Positions 39,820 through 51,006 of a stretch of 64,000 nt of DNA are shown in pieces (the stretch's first letter is position 1; every line of letters begins with the position of its first letter). Source of the DNA: Thermoplasmata archaeon (GTDB taxonomy: Archaea; Thermoplasmatota; Thermoplasmata; Thermoplasmatales; Thermoplasmataceae); assembly GCA_021820525.1 (NCBI GenBank), contig JAKADM010000001.1, positions 124,001 through 188,000 of the forward strand, given 5' to 3'. The position numbers and the translations under genes are program-made. The notes below the pieces were generated by a model that saw nothing but the letters and a program-made list of their open reading frames with translations, ran no database searches and had not been told where the DNA came from.

Positions 39820-40442
39820 AGTTGTGGCCCATTAATTCATTAAGAAAAGGAATACTGACCACAAAGTTCCCAATGGGAAAAAATGAAACCATATCTCCAT
39901 GGAGCACACTTCCTGTCAGAAGGAATGATTCAGAGCCATATTGTCCTGTAAACGCCATAAATATGGGAAAGGTGAGCCTTGAAAAGTGCATTTCATGCGG
40001 AAGATGCATGGAGTCCATGGAACCGTCCCTTCGTCTTGACAATTTTGAAAAGTTCAGGGAAAAACCGTTGTTAAAAAGATCCTTCAAGATATTTCCCATA
40101 GACAGCGGCACATGCGGTGCGTGCAACACTGAGCTCTTTTCCATAGGAAACCCCTATTACGACGCTACAAGGCTTGGTATTTTCTTTGTAAACACACCAA
40201 AACAGGCTGATGCCCTTGCCATAATGGGTGTATATGGTGAAGAAATGGAATCTGTAATTAAGAAGGCCGTGGAGGTCATGGCCCAACCTGCAGTCATAAT
40301 ATTGTTTGGTGCCTGCGCCCTGTCAGGAGGTATAATTGGCAGGGGTCTGAGGGATCTTGTGGATCCAGATTTAATAATTGGTGGCTGTCCGCCTGACCCC
40401 TTTGTTATCTTAAACGCTTTGGAGAAGGTGAGAGGTAGATGA
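39816..40442 (+). CDS. ferredoxin + NuoB/HyfI-like small subunit fusion
   Basis: N-term YCPVNAINMGKVSLEKCISCGRC; C-term DSGTCGACNTEL, FGACALSGG, IGGCPPDPF; ORF from 39789, ATG at 39816 (MKLWPINS) preferred. Confidence 0.88.
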   Translation: MKLWPINSLRKGILTTKFPMGKNETISPWSTLPVRRNDSEPYCPVNAINMGKVSLEKCISCGRCMESMEPSLRLDNFEKFREKPLLKRSFKIFPIDSGTCGACNTELFSIGNPYYDATRLGIFFVNTPKQADALAIMGVYGEEMESVIKKAVEVMAQPAVIILFGACALSGGIIGRGLRDLVDPDLIIGGCPPDPFVILNALEKVRGR

Positions 40443-42313
40443 TTCTTATTTTCTTGATGTTTGTCCTTCCCTTTCTGTCTGTTCTAATTTCTCCTTTCCG
40501 GCCCAAGATATCCTATTATTCAGGCCTCATAATATCCGCCCTCGTTGTCCTTATAAGCGCTTTATTTGTTGCAGGCAAAATTACAGTTAATTCATATTCA
40601 GCTGGATATTTTAAGATTCATTTTGGGCAGCTCAATGCAACCTTTGAAATCATAATATCTGTAACCTTTTTCCTCGTTTACCTCTTTTCCCTTTATTATA
40701 TGCCTGAGGATAGAAAACTTGCATTTTTCATAAATCTGACCGTGTTTTCCATATCTTCAGTTTTACTTTCAAAGAATGTAATCCTGTTTCTCCTCTTCTG
40801 GGAATCCATGTCCATAAGTGGCTATCTGCTCATCGGGTTCAAAAAGGATACAAAATCATACCCACCCTTTGTCTTTCTAGTCTTTGGGGAGTTAAGCACA
40901 TTATTTCTAACAGCAGGTTTTGCTGCATACTTTGTTCAAACAGGTTCACTTAGTCTAACGCACAGTTTCAGTAATCCATACATACTCATTGTCATAATCC
41001 TCGGTTTTCTATTTAAGATGGGAATGGTACCATTGCAAATGGTTGAGTGGTTGCCCATAGCCCACGGAAATGCCCCCACTTCCGGTTCCATACTCTTCAG
41101 TGCTTCAATGACAACACTGGCACTTTATGGGATTCTCACATTTTCCATCCTTGCAAAACCAGATCTCATTATAGGTCTTCTTTTAATGATCTTTGGCTCA
41201 TTCTCACTTCTTTTCGGTTCTTTATTTGCACTTTCATCTGAAAACTCCAAAATGCTCCCTGCTTACAGCACTGTGGAGAATTCTGGTGCCATGATTCTTC
41301 TTACTGGAATCTTGATTTCGTGGAGATATTATGGAAACTTCTATGTATATACATTTACTCTTCTTGGCATATTCATATACGCAACTGCTCACGCCTGGGC
41401 AAAATCGACCATATTTATTTTATCCGGTATCTCTGATCATCATGAAATAGGCTCAGTGAAAAAAAGTTATCTCTCCAGACACAGCCGGTTTTTGTCTGGC
41501 ATCGGCCTCATATCCCTCATGGGTCTCATACCCATAGGAGGAGGTATAGGAGAATGGTTTCTTCTTGAATCCCTCTTCATTTCAGCCAGTGCAGTAAACT
41601 TAAAACTTTTTTCCACTGTGGCAATTATCAGCGGCAGCCTTGCAGCCCTTGGTGCAGGCGTTACCATACCCACATTTACAAAATATTATTATTTCATGGC
41701 AGGAAGAATGGAAAAAGATCGGAATTTAAGCAGGATCAATTTTCCGGTTGCTGCAGGAGGAGCTCTGGTTTTATCCATATCAATTCTCATTCCTGCTTTC
41801 ATTTATCTGTACTCAGGTGTGGCTGGAAAGATTCTTGGTCTTCCCCAATCCATCATATATTTGTCAACTTTGAAAGACATACCCTATCCATTTCTCATAT
41901 ATTCCCCTGCTATTTCAGGTGGATTCTTCGGGTTTGTATCCCCCATATTCGATCTTCTCTTCATATCTATCACGGCTCTAATCGTTTCCATATTTGCTGG
42001 CAGGAATAGAAGGCCAATCCCGATGTGGAACGGGGGTATAGAACAGGGCGAAAATATGAACTCTTTCGCCTATTCCAATGTACTGAGGATTGTATTGAAG
42101 AAGGTTTATAACTCTAAGGAGGAGAGGCGCAACGGAAAATACAGCGAAAGGACCTTTGATATATTCTGGGTTTCCATAGTGGATATGACCATACTCTTTC
42201 AAAAGTTTTCAATAAAGTTTGGAAGGTTCTTCATGAATGGTAACATTAACAGATATATTGCATATATTATAATTGCATTCTTCGCTGTGCTTATATTTGT
42301 ATCAATATTTTGA
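40439..42313 (+). CDS. HyfB/NuoL-like antiporter subunit
   Basis: LLFWESMSISGYLLIGFKKD, MGMVPLQMVEWLPIAHGNAPTSGSILFSASMTTLALYGI, HAWAKSTIFILSG. Confidence 0.92.
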   Translation: MILIFLMFVLPFLSVLISPFRPKISYYSGLIISALVVLISALFVAGKITVNSYSAGYFKIHFGQLNATFEIIISVTFFLVYLFSLYYMPEDRKLAFFINLTVFSISSVLLSKNVILFLLFWESMSISGYLLIGFKKDTKSYPPFVFLVFGELSTLFLTAGFAAYFVQTGSLSLTHSFSNPYILIVIILGFLFKMGMVPLQMVEWLPIAHGNAPTSGSILFSASMTTLALYGILTFSILAKPDLIIGLLLMIFGSFSLLFGSLFALSSENSKMLPAYSTVENSGAMILLTGILISWRYYGNFYVYTFTLLGIFIYATAHAWAKSTIFILSGISDHHEIGSVKKSYLSRHSRFLSGIGLISLMGLIPIGGGIGEWFLLESLFISASAVNLKLFSTVAIISGSLAALGAGVTIPTFTKYYYFMAGRMEKDRNLSRINFPVAAGGALVLSISILIPAFIYLYSGVAGKILGLPQSIIYLSTLKDIPYPFLIYSPAISGGFFGFVSPIFDLLFISITALIVSIFAGRNRRPIPMWNGGIEQGENMNSFAYSNVLRIVLKKVYNSKEERRNGKYSERTFDIFWVSIVDMTILFQKFSIKFGRFFMNGNINRYIAYIIIAFFAVLIFVSIF

Positions 42314-42331
42314 AAAATTATATAGCCTCAT

Positions 42332-42781
42332 TCACTGCCCTGTATCTTCTGGAGGCACAACGAGGACAGGAATATTGGCCATCTTGATTATTTCCGAGCT
42401 TACAGATCCTAAAATGAATTTGCTGAACCCAGAAAGTTTTCGTGTTCCAGTTATTATAAAATCAACCTTCTTCTCAGCAGCAATATCAATGATTTTCTTT
42501 GCAACCTCATCACCTGTTGCATCTATCTTAACAAACTCATATTTCATTTCCGTATCATTCATGAGTTCCTTCAGGGATTCCTCAACCTTTTCCGCAAACT
42601 TTTCCTGATCTGTAAAAACGGCCTCAGGAACAATTGTATCTGCGCCTGTAGGAGTTCTGATAATTCCTGGGTTTATGTAAACTACAGTAAGCATGTCACA
42701 TAGGGAAGCAAATTTCTTTGCATATTGTATTGCTCTAATAGAACTGGGCGAATTATCGAATGCTACCTCTAGGTTCATCAA
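42332..42781 (-). CDS. universal stress protein (UspA family)
   Basis: VAFDNSPSSIRAIQYAKKFA, FIITGTRKLSGFSKFILGSVSSEIIKMANIPVLVVP. Confidence 0.92.
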   Translation of the reverse strand: MMNLEVAFDNSPSSIRAIQYAKKFASLCDMLTVVYINPGIIRTPTGADTIVPEAVFTDQEKFAEKVEESLKELMNDTEMKYEFVKIDATGDEVAKKIIDIAAEKKVDFIITGTRKLSGFSKFILGSVSSEIIKMANIPVLVVPPEDTGQ

Positions 42782-42859
42782 ACATTGTAATTGGTTTAAC
42801 TATTAAAATATTGCCCAAGGCTGGCATATAAAATATGAGAGTTAATCGGAGATAGGCAA

Positions 42860-43951
42860 CTACTTGCCAAACCATCCCTTTCTCTGTACTGGCTCGTCAA
42901 GAAGTTTCTCGATCAATTCACGCTGCTGAGGTGTAAGTTTTCTTGGTACCTCCATATTTATTCTGATCTGCAGATCTCCCCTTCCGGTTCCATGTATTTT
43001 TGGAAATCCCTTGCCCTTTATTCTTATAACATCGTTTGGCTGTGTCCCGGCGGGTATTTTGAATTCTATTTTCTGGTCAAAGAATTCAACCATATCATCA
43101 GAACCAAGCGCTGCTTGAGGAAAACTTATAGTTTTTGAGATGATGAGGTCGTTTTCAACTCTTCTGAAGCCCCTTTCAGGCTTCACCCTGATAAAAACGT
43201 AAAGGTCTCCTGTATTGTTTTTTTCGCTGTCTCCCAGTCCCCTCAAGACAATTCTTGCCCCATCCGTAACACCTGCAGGAATATCAACTGTCCTCGTTTC
43301 CACAATTGATTTCTTTCCTGAGCCGTGGCATTGGTGGCACTTTCTATCTCCTATGAAGCCCTTTCCCCCGCAGGTTCTGCATGTAATTGTATTGACAAAC
43401 CTGAACATACCCTGTTGCTGGGCTATCCTTTCCTGCCCTGTGCCATTGCATGTGGGGCATTTCTTTACGTTTCCTTCATAACCTGTGCCATTGCATACGT
43501 CGCAGTCCACAGTCCTTCTATATTTTATCTCTCTTTTTACGCCATTGTAAGAGTCCGCCATGGTGATCTCAATTTCGACAGAAAGATCAAGCTGGGCAGC
43601 CCTCCTACTACCAAAGAAAGAGTCTCCGCCGAAACCTCCTCCAAAGTTTCTGAATATCTCATCAAAGATGTCTGAAAAGTCTGAATTATTTCTGAAATCC
43701 TGCCAGTTAAAGCCTTCCTGCCCATTTCCAAAGTCCGCCTTTCCGGTTTGATCATAAATTCTTCTTTTATTTTCGTCTGAAAGGACTTCATAGGCCTCTC
43801 CGATCTCTTTGAATTTTTCCTCGGCTAACTTTTTATTGTCTGGGTTGGCATCAGGATGCCACTTTTTAACCAGAGCCCTGAATGCCTTTTTAATATCTTC
43901 CTGGGAAGCATCCCTTGGGACACCCAGTATCTCGTAGTAATCCTTTGCCAA
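42860..43951 (-). CDS. dnaJ: molecular chaperone DnaJ
   Basis: [32 protein letters not shown]; four CxxCxGxG zinc repeats. Confidence 0.97.
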   Translation of the reverse strand: MAKDYYEILGVPRDASQEDIKKAFRALVKKWHPDANPDNKKLAEEKFKEIGEAYEVLSDENKRRIYDQTGKADFGNGQEGFNWQDFRNNSDFSDIFDEIFRNFGGGFGGDSFFGSRRAAQLDLSVEIEITMADSYNGVKREIKYRRTVDCDVCNGTGYEGNVKKCPTCNGTGQERIAQQQGMFRFVNTITCRTCGGKGFIGDRKCHQCHGSGKKSIVETRTVDIPAGVTDGARIVLRGLGDSEKNNTGDLYVFIRVKPERGFRRVENDLIISKTISFPQAALGSDDMVEFFDQKIEFKIPAGTQPNDVIRIKGKGFPKIHGTGRGDLQIRINMEVPRKLTPQQRELIEKLLDEPVQRKGWFGK

Positions 43952-43965
43952 CTCTTACCGACCCC

Positions 43966-45801
43966 TTATTCTGCCTGGCTTTCTGTATTGTCCTCATTTT
44001 CGTCAGTTTGCTGACCATCTTCATTGTTTTGCTGTGTTTCGGACTGTGATCCCTGTCCGCTCTGGTAAAGTTGTTCCCCAATTTTCTGTATCTTTTCGCT
44101 CAGGTCTTTGGAGAGTGCGTCCACCTGATTTGTGTCTTCGTTTTTAATTGCTTCCCTGAGCTTTGTTATTATTTCCCTGATTGGTTCCTCATCTTCTTTC
44201 TTTATTTTGTCCTTGTTTTCATTTAATGTCTTTTCAGCCGTGTATGCTATGTTCTCCGCAAGGTTAAGTTTCTCAATCTGTTCTCTCTTCTTTTTGTCTG
44301 TTTCGGCAAATTCTTCAGCCTGCTTTTTCATTTTTTCTATTTCTTCTTTGCTAAGTTTGTTCTTTGCCTCAATAGATATGGACTGCTGCTTATTTGTTGC
44401 CTTATCCTTGGCTGTGACATGGAGAATTCCATTGGCGTCAATATCAAAGGTAACCTCTATCTGTGGCACTCCTCTCGGTGCAGGCGGTATACCTTCCAAA
44501 TTGAATTGACCAAGGGAAACATTATCCTTTGCCATTGCCCTTTCACCCTGAACAACATGGATTGTAACAACTGTCTGCATGTCTGAGGCCGTTGAGAAGA
44601 TCTGTGATTTCTTTGTGGGTATGGTTGTGTTTGCAGGAATTATGGGTGTTGAAACTCCTCCCAGGGTCTCTATTCCAAGGGTCAGGGGTGTAACATCAAG
44701 TAGGACAATATCCTTGATCTCTCCGGCAAGAACTGCACCCTGTAAAGATGCCCCTATGGCAACGCATTCCATTGGGTCTACTCCTCCCTCTACCTTTTTG
44801 CCAAAGAAATCTTCCACATACTTTCTTACGTATGGTATCCTTGTAGGACCTCCCACAAGTATTATCTTATCTACGCCTGATTTATCAAGGCCAGCCTCCT
44901 TCAGGGCAGTTTCGAGAGGTGTTTTTGATCTTGCCACTATGGGGGCAATCAACTCCTCAAGTTTTGCTCTGGTTAACCTTACAAGCACGTGCTTTGGATC
45001 GCCATCAACCACTGTAATATAGGGTATGTTAATTTCTGTTTCAAGTGTGGATGACAGTTCTATTTTTGCCTTTTCAGCAGCATCCTTAAGCCTTATGTAT
45101 GCCTTCTGGTCCTTCAGCAAATCATAATTTTCTTTCCTCTTGAAATCATCCGCTATATATTTTATAATGGCTTCATCCATATCTGTTCCGCCAAGCTTTG
45201 TATCACCTGAAGTAGACTTTACCTCAAAGACTCCATCACCAAACTCCATTATGGTAACATCCAGAGTTCCTCCCCCAAGGTCATACACAAGTATTTTCAA
45301 TGACTGGTTCTGTTTATCTATGCCGTAAGCAAGGGATGCGGCAGTCGGTTCGTTAATAATTCTCTGAACATTCAGTCCAGCTATTGTCCCCGCATCCTTT
45401 GTAGCCTGCCTCTGGTTATCATCAAAGTAAGCAGGAACCGTTATAACTGCATCGGTCACAGTCTCCCCAAGGAAAGCCTCCGCATCCCTTTTTATCTTCT
45501 GCAGGATAAAGGCAGAAATCTGCTGAGGTGTGTACTCCTTCCCAAATATTTTGTATTTAAAGTCGGTCCCCATTTTCCTCTTGGCAGCATATACTGTGCC
45601 TTCAGGGTTAAGTAGGGCCTGTCTTCTTGCAGGCTCACCCACTAAGAGCTGGCCATCCTTTGTAAATGCAACGTAACTGGGGAATGATTTGCCACCAACG
45701 GATACACCCTCAGCACTTGGTATAATTGTTGGTTTTCCCGACAGTACAACTGCAGCCGCTGAATTACTTGTTCCAAGATCAATTCCTATAATTTTTCCCA
45801 T
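43966..45801 (-). CDS. dnaK: molecular chaperone DnaK
   Basis: [44 protein letters not shown]. Confidence 0.98.
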   Translation of the reverse strand: MGKIIGIDLGTSNSAAAVVLSGKPTIIPSAEGVSVGGKSFPSYVAFTKDGQLLVGEPARRQALLNPEGTVYAAKRKMGTDFKYKIFGKEYTPQQISAFILQKIKRDAEAFLGETVTDAVITVPAYFDDNQRQATKDAGTIAGLNVQRIINEPTAASLAYGIDKQNQSLKILVYDLGGGTLDVTIMEFGDGVFEVKSTSGDTKLGGTDMDEAIIKYIADDFKRKENYDLLKDQKAYIRLKDAAEKAKIELSSTLETEINIPYITVVDGDPKHVLVRLTRAKLEELIAPIVARSKTPLETALKEAGLDKSGVDKIILVGGPTRIPYVRKYVEDFFGKKVEGGVDPMECVAIGASLQGAVLAGEIKDIVLLDVTPLTLGIETLGGVSTPIIPANTTIPTKKSQIFSTASDMQTVVTIHVVQGERAMAKDNVSLGQFNLEGIPPAPRGVPQIEVTFDIDANGILHVTAKDKATNKQQSISIEAKNKLSKEEIEKMKKQAEEFAETDKKKREQIEKLNLAENIAYTAEKTLNENKDKIKKEDEEPIREIITKLREAIKNEDTNQVDALSKDLSEKIQKIGEQLYQSGQGSQSETQQNNEDGQQTDENEDNTESQAE

Positions 45802-45803
45802 AT

Positions 45804-46325
45804 TTATTCACCTCTCTGCGCAATAACCTTCGATGTCCTGATTACTTCATTATTCAAAAGATATCCCTTCTGAATTTCATGGGCTATTACATTGTCTTCC
45901 CCATCAACGACACCGACAACCTCGTGAAGCCTCAGATCTACCTTTTTTCCCTCTGCCTCGATCTCCTTAAGACCATATTTTGATAAAATAGACATGATAT
46001 TTTTTCTTATGCTTTCCAGGATCTGAACATCCTTATTTGATGCAATTCCAGCATCCAGACTGTCCAGCACAGGCAACATATCCCTTATTATGTCCATTGC
46101 CAATGTCTTTTTCTGGTTTTCAAAGTTTCGCTCCATTACTCTGGTATAGTTTTGAAGTTCTGCAAGTGTTCTTATTAGTTTTTCATTTGTCTGTTTCAAT
46201 TCGTTCAGGTTATCGCCTTCAATTTCTATCTTTACCGGTCTCATGCTCTTTCTTCTCCTGGACATCTCAATGGAGTATCCCACTGGATCAAGCAGTATCT
46301 GTGCCCCATCTGGTACGTAGGTCAT
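45804..46325 (-). CDS. grpE: nucleotide exchange factor GrpE
   Basis: [14 protein letters not shown]..., [39 protein letters not shown]. Confidence 0.93.
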   Translation of the reverse strand: MTYVPDGAQILLDPVGYSIEMSRRRKSMRPVKIEIEGDNLNELKQTNEKLIRTLAELQNYTRVMERNFENQKKTLAMDIIRDMLPVLDSLDAGIASNKDVQILESIRKNIMSILSKYGLKEIEAEGKKVDLRLHEVVGVVDGEDNVIAHEIQKGYLLNNEVIRTSKVIAQRGE

Positions 46326-46367
46326 TGCAAGTAAATTTGTTCTTCATTATAAACATTTTGCTTTTAT

Positions 46368-48050
46368 TCATAATTTCTCAAACTCTTTTTCAACCTTATT
46401 GAGTCTGGAATACCAGTATACAAGTATGGATGTTTTGGTAATTTTATGTTTTCTCGACCATTCCAGATCCTTGTTTATATAGGAAAGGTGAGAGTTGAGG
46501 TTTTTATTTGCATTGTATTCCTTTCCCTCAGCATAATTCCTTATATTCTCAATGATCCCCTCTCCCGAAGATTTTTCAATTAAGCCAGCTTCAATCCTTG
46601 CCTTCATCATCTCTATTTCCGCCATATAGGTGTTATTTTCAATATCTTTCCTTTTCATCCACATAGTTTCATAATTCAGGAAATCCACCCAGCTTTTACC
46701 ACTGTCAAGAAGATCGTAATATCCATCAATGGTCTTTGTAAATATGGTAAAGCCGTAATCTTCGGGCTTTTCATATATTAGTGATCCGGGATCTATGAAA
46801 GGCGTCAGCGGCGAAATGAATGTGTACACTTTCATTGGCCTCTCTTTCTGCCTTATCATTAATTCTCTCCCATAAGAAATATCCTTGAGTAACTCATCTC
46901 TATCCTGGCCGCTAATACCAAGAGTAAAGTATACATCAAACTTCCTGCATCCCAAGGATTCGGCATTTGATATGCTCTTTTCAAGTTCTGAATTTGTATA
47001 GTTCCTCCCGTTCCTTTCTCTTATTTTTTGATTTGAAGATTCAGGTGATATTTCTGCAGTAAAATCAGGAAATGTTCTTGAAAGGCTCTGTAAATACTCC
47101 ATTGAAGGGGGTTTGAAATATTCCGTCAGAAGAGGGACATCAATCCCCATCTCCTTTATTTCTTTAAACAATCCTTCGTAGAATTTTGGCCCGGCCTGAT
47201 TAATGTCACCTACCACAAATACTGGGGCTCCCAGTACCTCATAGGCTGATTGGATTTCCCTTGCGACTTGCCTTGGTTCTCTAAATATTGGAGATCTAAT
47301 AAAAAAATTGTTTTTGTAGGCAAAATTTGATCCGCCACAGAATGCACAGTTAAACTGGCAGCCGTGTTCTATGAGAGTCACCGCTTCTGGATTGTTGATC
47401 CAGTCGTTGTAGGGAATATGCCCCTTAACGTCCCCATATTTTATGGCGTTTTTCATTAAGATAGAATAATCAAGATTAACATTTTTCATCAGATCCTCTC
47501 CTATCTTCTGGGGATTCTTCTTTATTTGGGTTCCATTCCTGTAAGCAAGCGCAGGAACATTCGAGAGGTCACCATTTCCTTGCAACTTCTCAAGAAGACT
47601 CCTCATATTGTCTTCCTGAAAATCCCCAACCAGAATAAAATCAATTTCGGGATGATGCTGCATTATGTCCATCCAGAAATAGGAAGCTGAAAAGCCCCCC
47701 AGCAAGACCCTGGCATCTGGCCTTATTCTTTTAATAATTCTGGCAATGCTGATTGCACCCTGGGTATGTGGAAGCCAGTGAAGATCTATGCCGAACACTC
47801 CCGTATCAATAGATCTGATGTATTTCTCCACATCAAATTTATCTGAGTCAACCATCCTGGATGCAATGTTACATATCCTTGCACTTAGGCCATGGCTTCG
47901 AAGGTATGCAAGCATGCTGATAAATCCCACAGGATACATTTCAAAAACTGGTGTAGAAGGTATGACATCACTTATGGGCCCAGATTTAATGGTTCTTTTC
48001 CTGAAGTCATATATACTTGGAGGATGGATAAATGCAACATCTGCGTGCAT
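46368..48050 (-). CDS. B12-binding/radical SAM domain protein
   Basis: B12-like N-terminus, IEHGCQFNCAFCGGSNF (CxxxCxxC), archaeal Ta0216-type overall. Confidence 0.85.
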   Translation of the reverse strand: MHADVAFIHPPSIYDFRKRTIKSGPISDVIPSTPVFEMYPVGFISMLAYLRSHGLSARICNIASRMVDSDKFDVEKYIRSIDTGVFGIDLHWLPHTQGAISIARIIKRIRPDARVLLGGFSASYFWMDIMQHHPEIDFILVGDFQEDNMRSLLEKLQGNGDLSNVPALAYRNGTQIKKNPQKIGEDLMKNVNLDYSILMKNAIKYGDVKGHIPYNDWINNPEAVTLIEHGCQFNCAFCGGSNFAYKNNFFIRSPIFREPRQVAREIQSAYEVLGAPVFVVGDINQAGPKFYEGLFKEIKEMGIDVPLLTEYFKPPSMEYLQSLSRTFPDFTAEISPESSNQKIRERNGRNYTNSELEKSISNAESLGCRKFDVYFTLGISGQDRDELLKDISYGRELMIRQKERPMKVYTFISPLTPFIDPGSLIYEKPEDYGFTIFTKTIDGYYDLLDSGKSWVDFLNYETMWMKRKDIENNTYMAEIEMMKARIEAGLIEKSSGEGIIENIRNYAEGKEYNANKNLNSHLSYINKDLEWSRKHKITKTSILVYWYSRLNKVEKEFEKL

Positions 48051-49791
48051 ATTGTTGAGATGCTACAGAGACCATTAATTTTTGCTTTTCAAATTATATG
48101 GCTTGAGGATTTAAAAATGGAACTAGATTCCTTAAATTATTAAAGAAAAATATTGTTATTCATAAGTTTTTTTCTTCTCCTTACATTCCTTTTGTCAATT
48201 GTTTTAGAAAGAAAGATTGGATTTTTATTCCAGTTTCAATTAGCAAGTTCTTGTCTCTCTAAGTAATAATCCATAACATTTCCTTTTGGCTTTTATACTG
48301 GCAAGTACACTTTTTTTATACTTTCAAACCGTCATGGGAATATATTTGTCATATACTTTTGCCATGCTTTTCATTGTAGGTGCAAGTCTTGCAGGGCATC
48401 TTTATTAGATAATTCTCTATGTAATTCTGGAGATCTAAGGTATTGTTATATCTGGTTTCACCCTTCTTCAATTGGTTTCCAAAATTCATGAAATGATAAG
48501 GGAAGAAAAAATTTCAAAAATACTCTTTTGGGAAGATCGAATTATATATCCATAATTAAGGCAGGCATAATTCTATCATTCATTCCCTTAATCCTTGATT
48601 TGGCCCTGTATGAATAGTAGTTGTTTCCAGCGTTCCGATATAAACACTCCTGGTCTTGTATTTCAGGGCCCATTCAGGAATATTATTCATTCCATGTGCA
48701 CATACACACCATGCGTATAAATATTATTGGGGGTACAATCATAATCTCAATTAGTAAAACTAAAGATTTCCATGAGATAATCAAAAATTGCGGTTTGACA
48801 TGCTATGTAAAAAAGACGGAGTTAAGGTTTAATTTCTTGAAACCCTGTATCAAAAGGTAGCAGATTCAAAAATCTTTCCCAAGGTGACAGTGAATGATTT
48901 TCTATAAATATTACAGGAGGAAGAGGCTTTTGGTCCATTTTTCATTCGGGCAGCATATTAATTTTTCAACAGAGTTTTTCAAAATATATAGGTTGAAGAC
49001 ATTATCAATTACAAAAAGGATTGATAGATTTTACCTTCAATACTGGAGGAACCATAACCCACAGGTTTGTTTCCATTGAAAATGAGATTTACTTAATAAC
49101 AGTGGATATTGTTGGATACCAAGACTCTCCAGTACAGAAAGATCAGATACTTGTAAGGATTGCGACCAGAATATCTGTGTTCCATAATTTAGAAACGTAA
49201 TTAGAATTAATTGATGATATTCGCAAAGGTGAAATTAAGTAGGTTTGAATAACCCTATGAATAACATACACTACAGGATGATATTATCTAAAAAAAATTA
49301 AAAAACAGGGCATTTCATATTTAATACACCTATCAATCTCCACCGCATTATTTGTGCTTATTATATATGTTTAGAAAATTTTTATGCCTTTTAAAGATTG
49401 AAATGATCCAAAATCATGTTCATTCAAATTACTGACTATTCAATCCAATATTGATAAATATCTGAAAATATATATTGGCATTTGAGAATTAGAAAGTCCC
49501 AACCACTTTACCTTACCTCGAGTCTCAAGCAACGCCATAACCAACTTTGTATTTCTTTTCAGTTAGAAAGGATTTTAATATGTGCCAAACCAAATATAAT
49601 TGACTCATTTGGATATTTAATTTGCAAATACTAATTGGAAGGCATAAATTTGAATAATGGGACAATAAAAATCCAAGCAGCTCAGCAATTTATATATCTA
49701 AATTTTAAAAATAAATCTACAATTAATTATAATCTCTCCTTTACCTATCCTGCTCAAAGAATTTATGTAAATCCTTCATATTACAATCGTA

Positions 49792-50583
49792 ATGGATTAT
49801 TATACCCTGCTGGGTATTCCGATGGATGCGACCCAGGATCAGATAAAGGCAGCTTACAGGAAAGCCATAAAAATCTGGCATCCAGACCTCAACAGGAATA
49901 ACATTTCCACAGCGTCTCTAATGGCTGCACAGTTAAACGAGGCATACCGGGTCCTTATGGATCCCAATGAGCGTGCAATATACAATAGCAAGCTTATGGA
50001 ATCGAAAAAAAAAGTTGTATTCGAAGATCGTAAGGTATATAGAAACGTCAGGACAGAATATTCTGATGGTGATTTCAATAATATTTCAAGGATTAAGGAG
50101 GTCGAAAGGATTGAAGCCTGGAAAGAGCGTTTTTTCATATATATATCAAAGCATCAATGGGCAGCTCGGGTATATTCAAATACGGGTGACAGGGTTAAGA
50201 ACAAAATTATTTCCGGGAGCTCAAACCTGCAAGACATATTTGGAGTTTACTTAAGACTTGAAGAGGCAAAAATAAGGATGGGCCTTTCATCTGCATATTT
50301 CAATCTTGAGGTAATGAAGGGATATGCAAATATGGAGAAGGAAAAAATAGATGTTGCATTTAAAACAATCTCAAGCCTGGAGATAATCCTTCAGACATAT
50401 ATTCGATTCAGAAGCGGGTTAATTAAGGAAAGTCAGATTTCAACAGAAGAACAATATACATGGAAAAAGTTCAATATGGTACATAAATATCTGTTAAAAA
50501 GGCCAAAGGATCTGTTTGGAGCCATACAAAAATTTAAGATAGAAGATCGGGACTGGGAAATAGCCCTGAATTTAATAAGGTGA
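49792..50583 (+). CDS. J-domain protein with uncharacterised C-terminal region
   Basis: DYYTLLGIPMDATQDQIKAAYRKAIKIWHPDLNR; no zinc-finger repeats. Confidence 0.85.
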   Translation: MDYYTLLGIPMDATQDQIKAAYRKAIKIWHPDLNRNNISTASLMAAQLNEAYRVLMDPNERAIYNSKLMESKKKVVFEDRKVYRNVRTEYSDGDFNNISRIKEVERIEAWKERFFIYISKHQWAARVYSNTGDRVKNKIISGSSNLQDIFGVYLRLEEAKIRMGLSSAYFNLEVMKGYANMEKEKIDVAFKTISSLEIILQTYIRFRSGLIKESQISTEEQYTWKKFNMVHKYLLKRPKDLFGAIQKFKIEDRDWEIALNLIR

Positions 50584-50587
50584 TTAT

Positions 50588-51001
50588 TTGAAGTTATATT
50601 TTATTCCGCTGGTTTTCTCCCTTCTTACGATCATATGGGAAATAAAATATATACCGGCCTACCTTCCAGAAATTTCACCTTTTGTTTTATCTTTAAGCGC
50701 TTTTCTGATGATTGCCTGGATAATTGGAAGTTATAAAAGCAACAGGGGAACCATTGCATCTCTGTCCCTATCCCCTTTCCTATTCTTTCTTGAATATGAG
50801 CTGACCTTCAATACTCTATCCCCATCTTTTACCTTTGGTACTTCCCTGTTCATAATGATCCTCTATTTTTTCACCCTTTTAACATGGATATTTGCCATAA
50901 TTGAAGGGATAAACGGACCAGATCCTTCCCTGAGCAGAGGAGAAATTAGGGAAAGGATTTCAAAAATACTGGAAGATCTTGAGTATATACCGCCACCATA
51001 A
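50588..51001 (+). CDS. hypothetical four-TM membrane protein
   Basis: 137 aa hydrophobic ORF 4 nt after J-domain gene. Confidence 0.65.
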   Translation: MKLYFIPLVFSLLTIIWEIKYIPAYLPEISPFVLSLSAFLMIAWIIGSYKSNRGTIASLSLSPFLFFLEYELTFNTLSPSFTFGTSLFIMILYFFTLLTWIFAIIEGINGPDPSLSRGEIRERISKILEDLEYIPPP

Positions 51002-51006
51002 TTTTT

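Noticed and set aside
39677-40144. 155-aa ORF on the - strand
   Set aside because: Antisense to the large subunit and NuoB-like genes; no recognisable domain
44132-45022. Two + strand ORFs (125 and 147 aa)
   Set aside because: Complementary to dnaK; codon-bias shadow ORFs
42860-46325. grpE-dnaK-dnaJ as unusual in an archaeon
   Set aside because: Bacterial-type Hsp70 systems are well known in Thermoplasmata and other archaea; ordinary here
48621-48860. 79-aa ORF with a faint NikR-like HVHIHTMRINIIGGTIIIS stretch
   Set aside because: Too short and degenerate to support a regulator call; treated as part of the decayed gap
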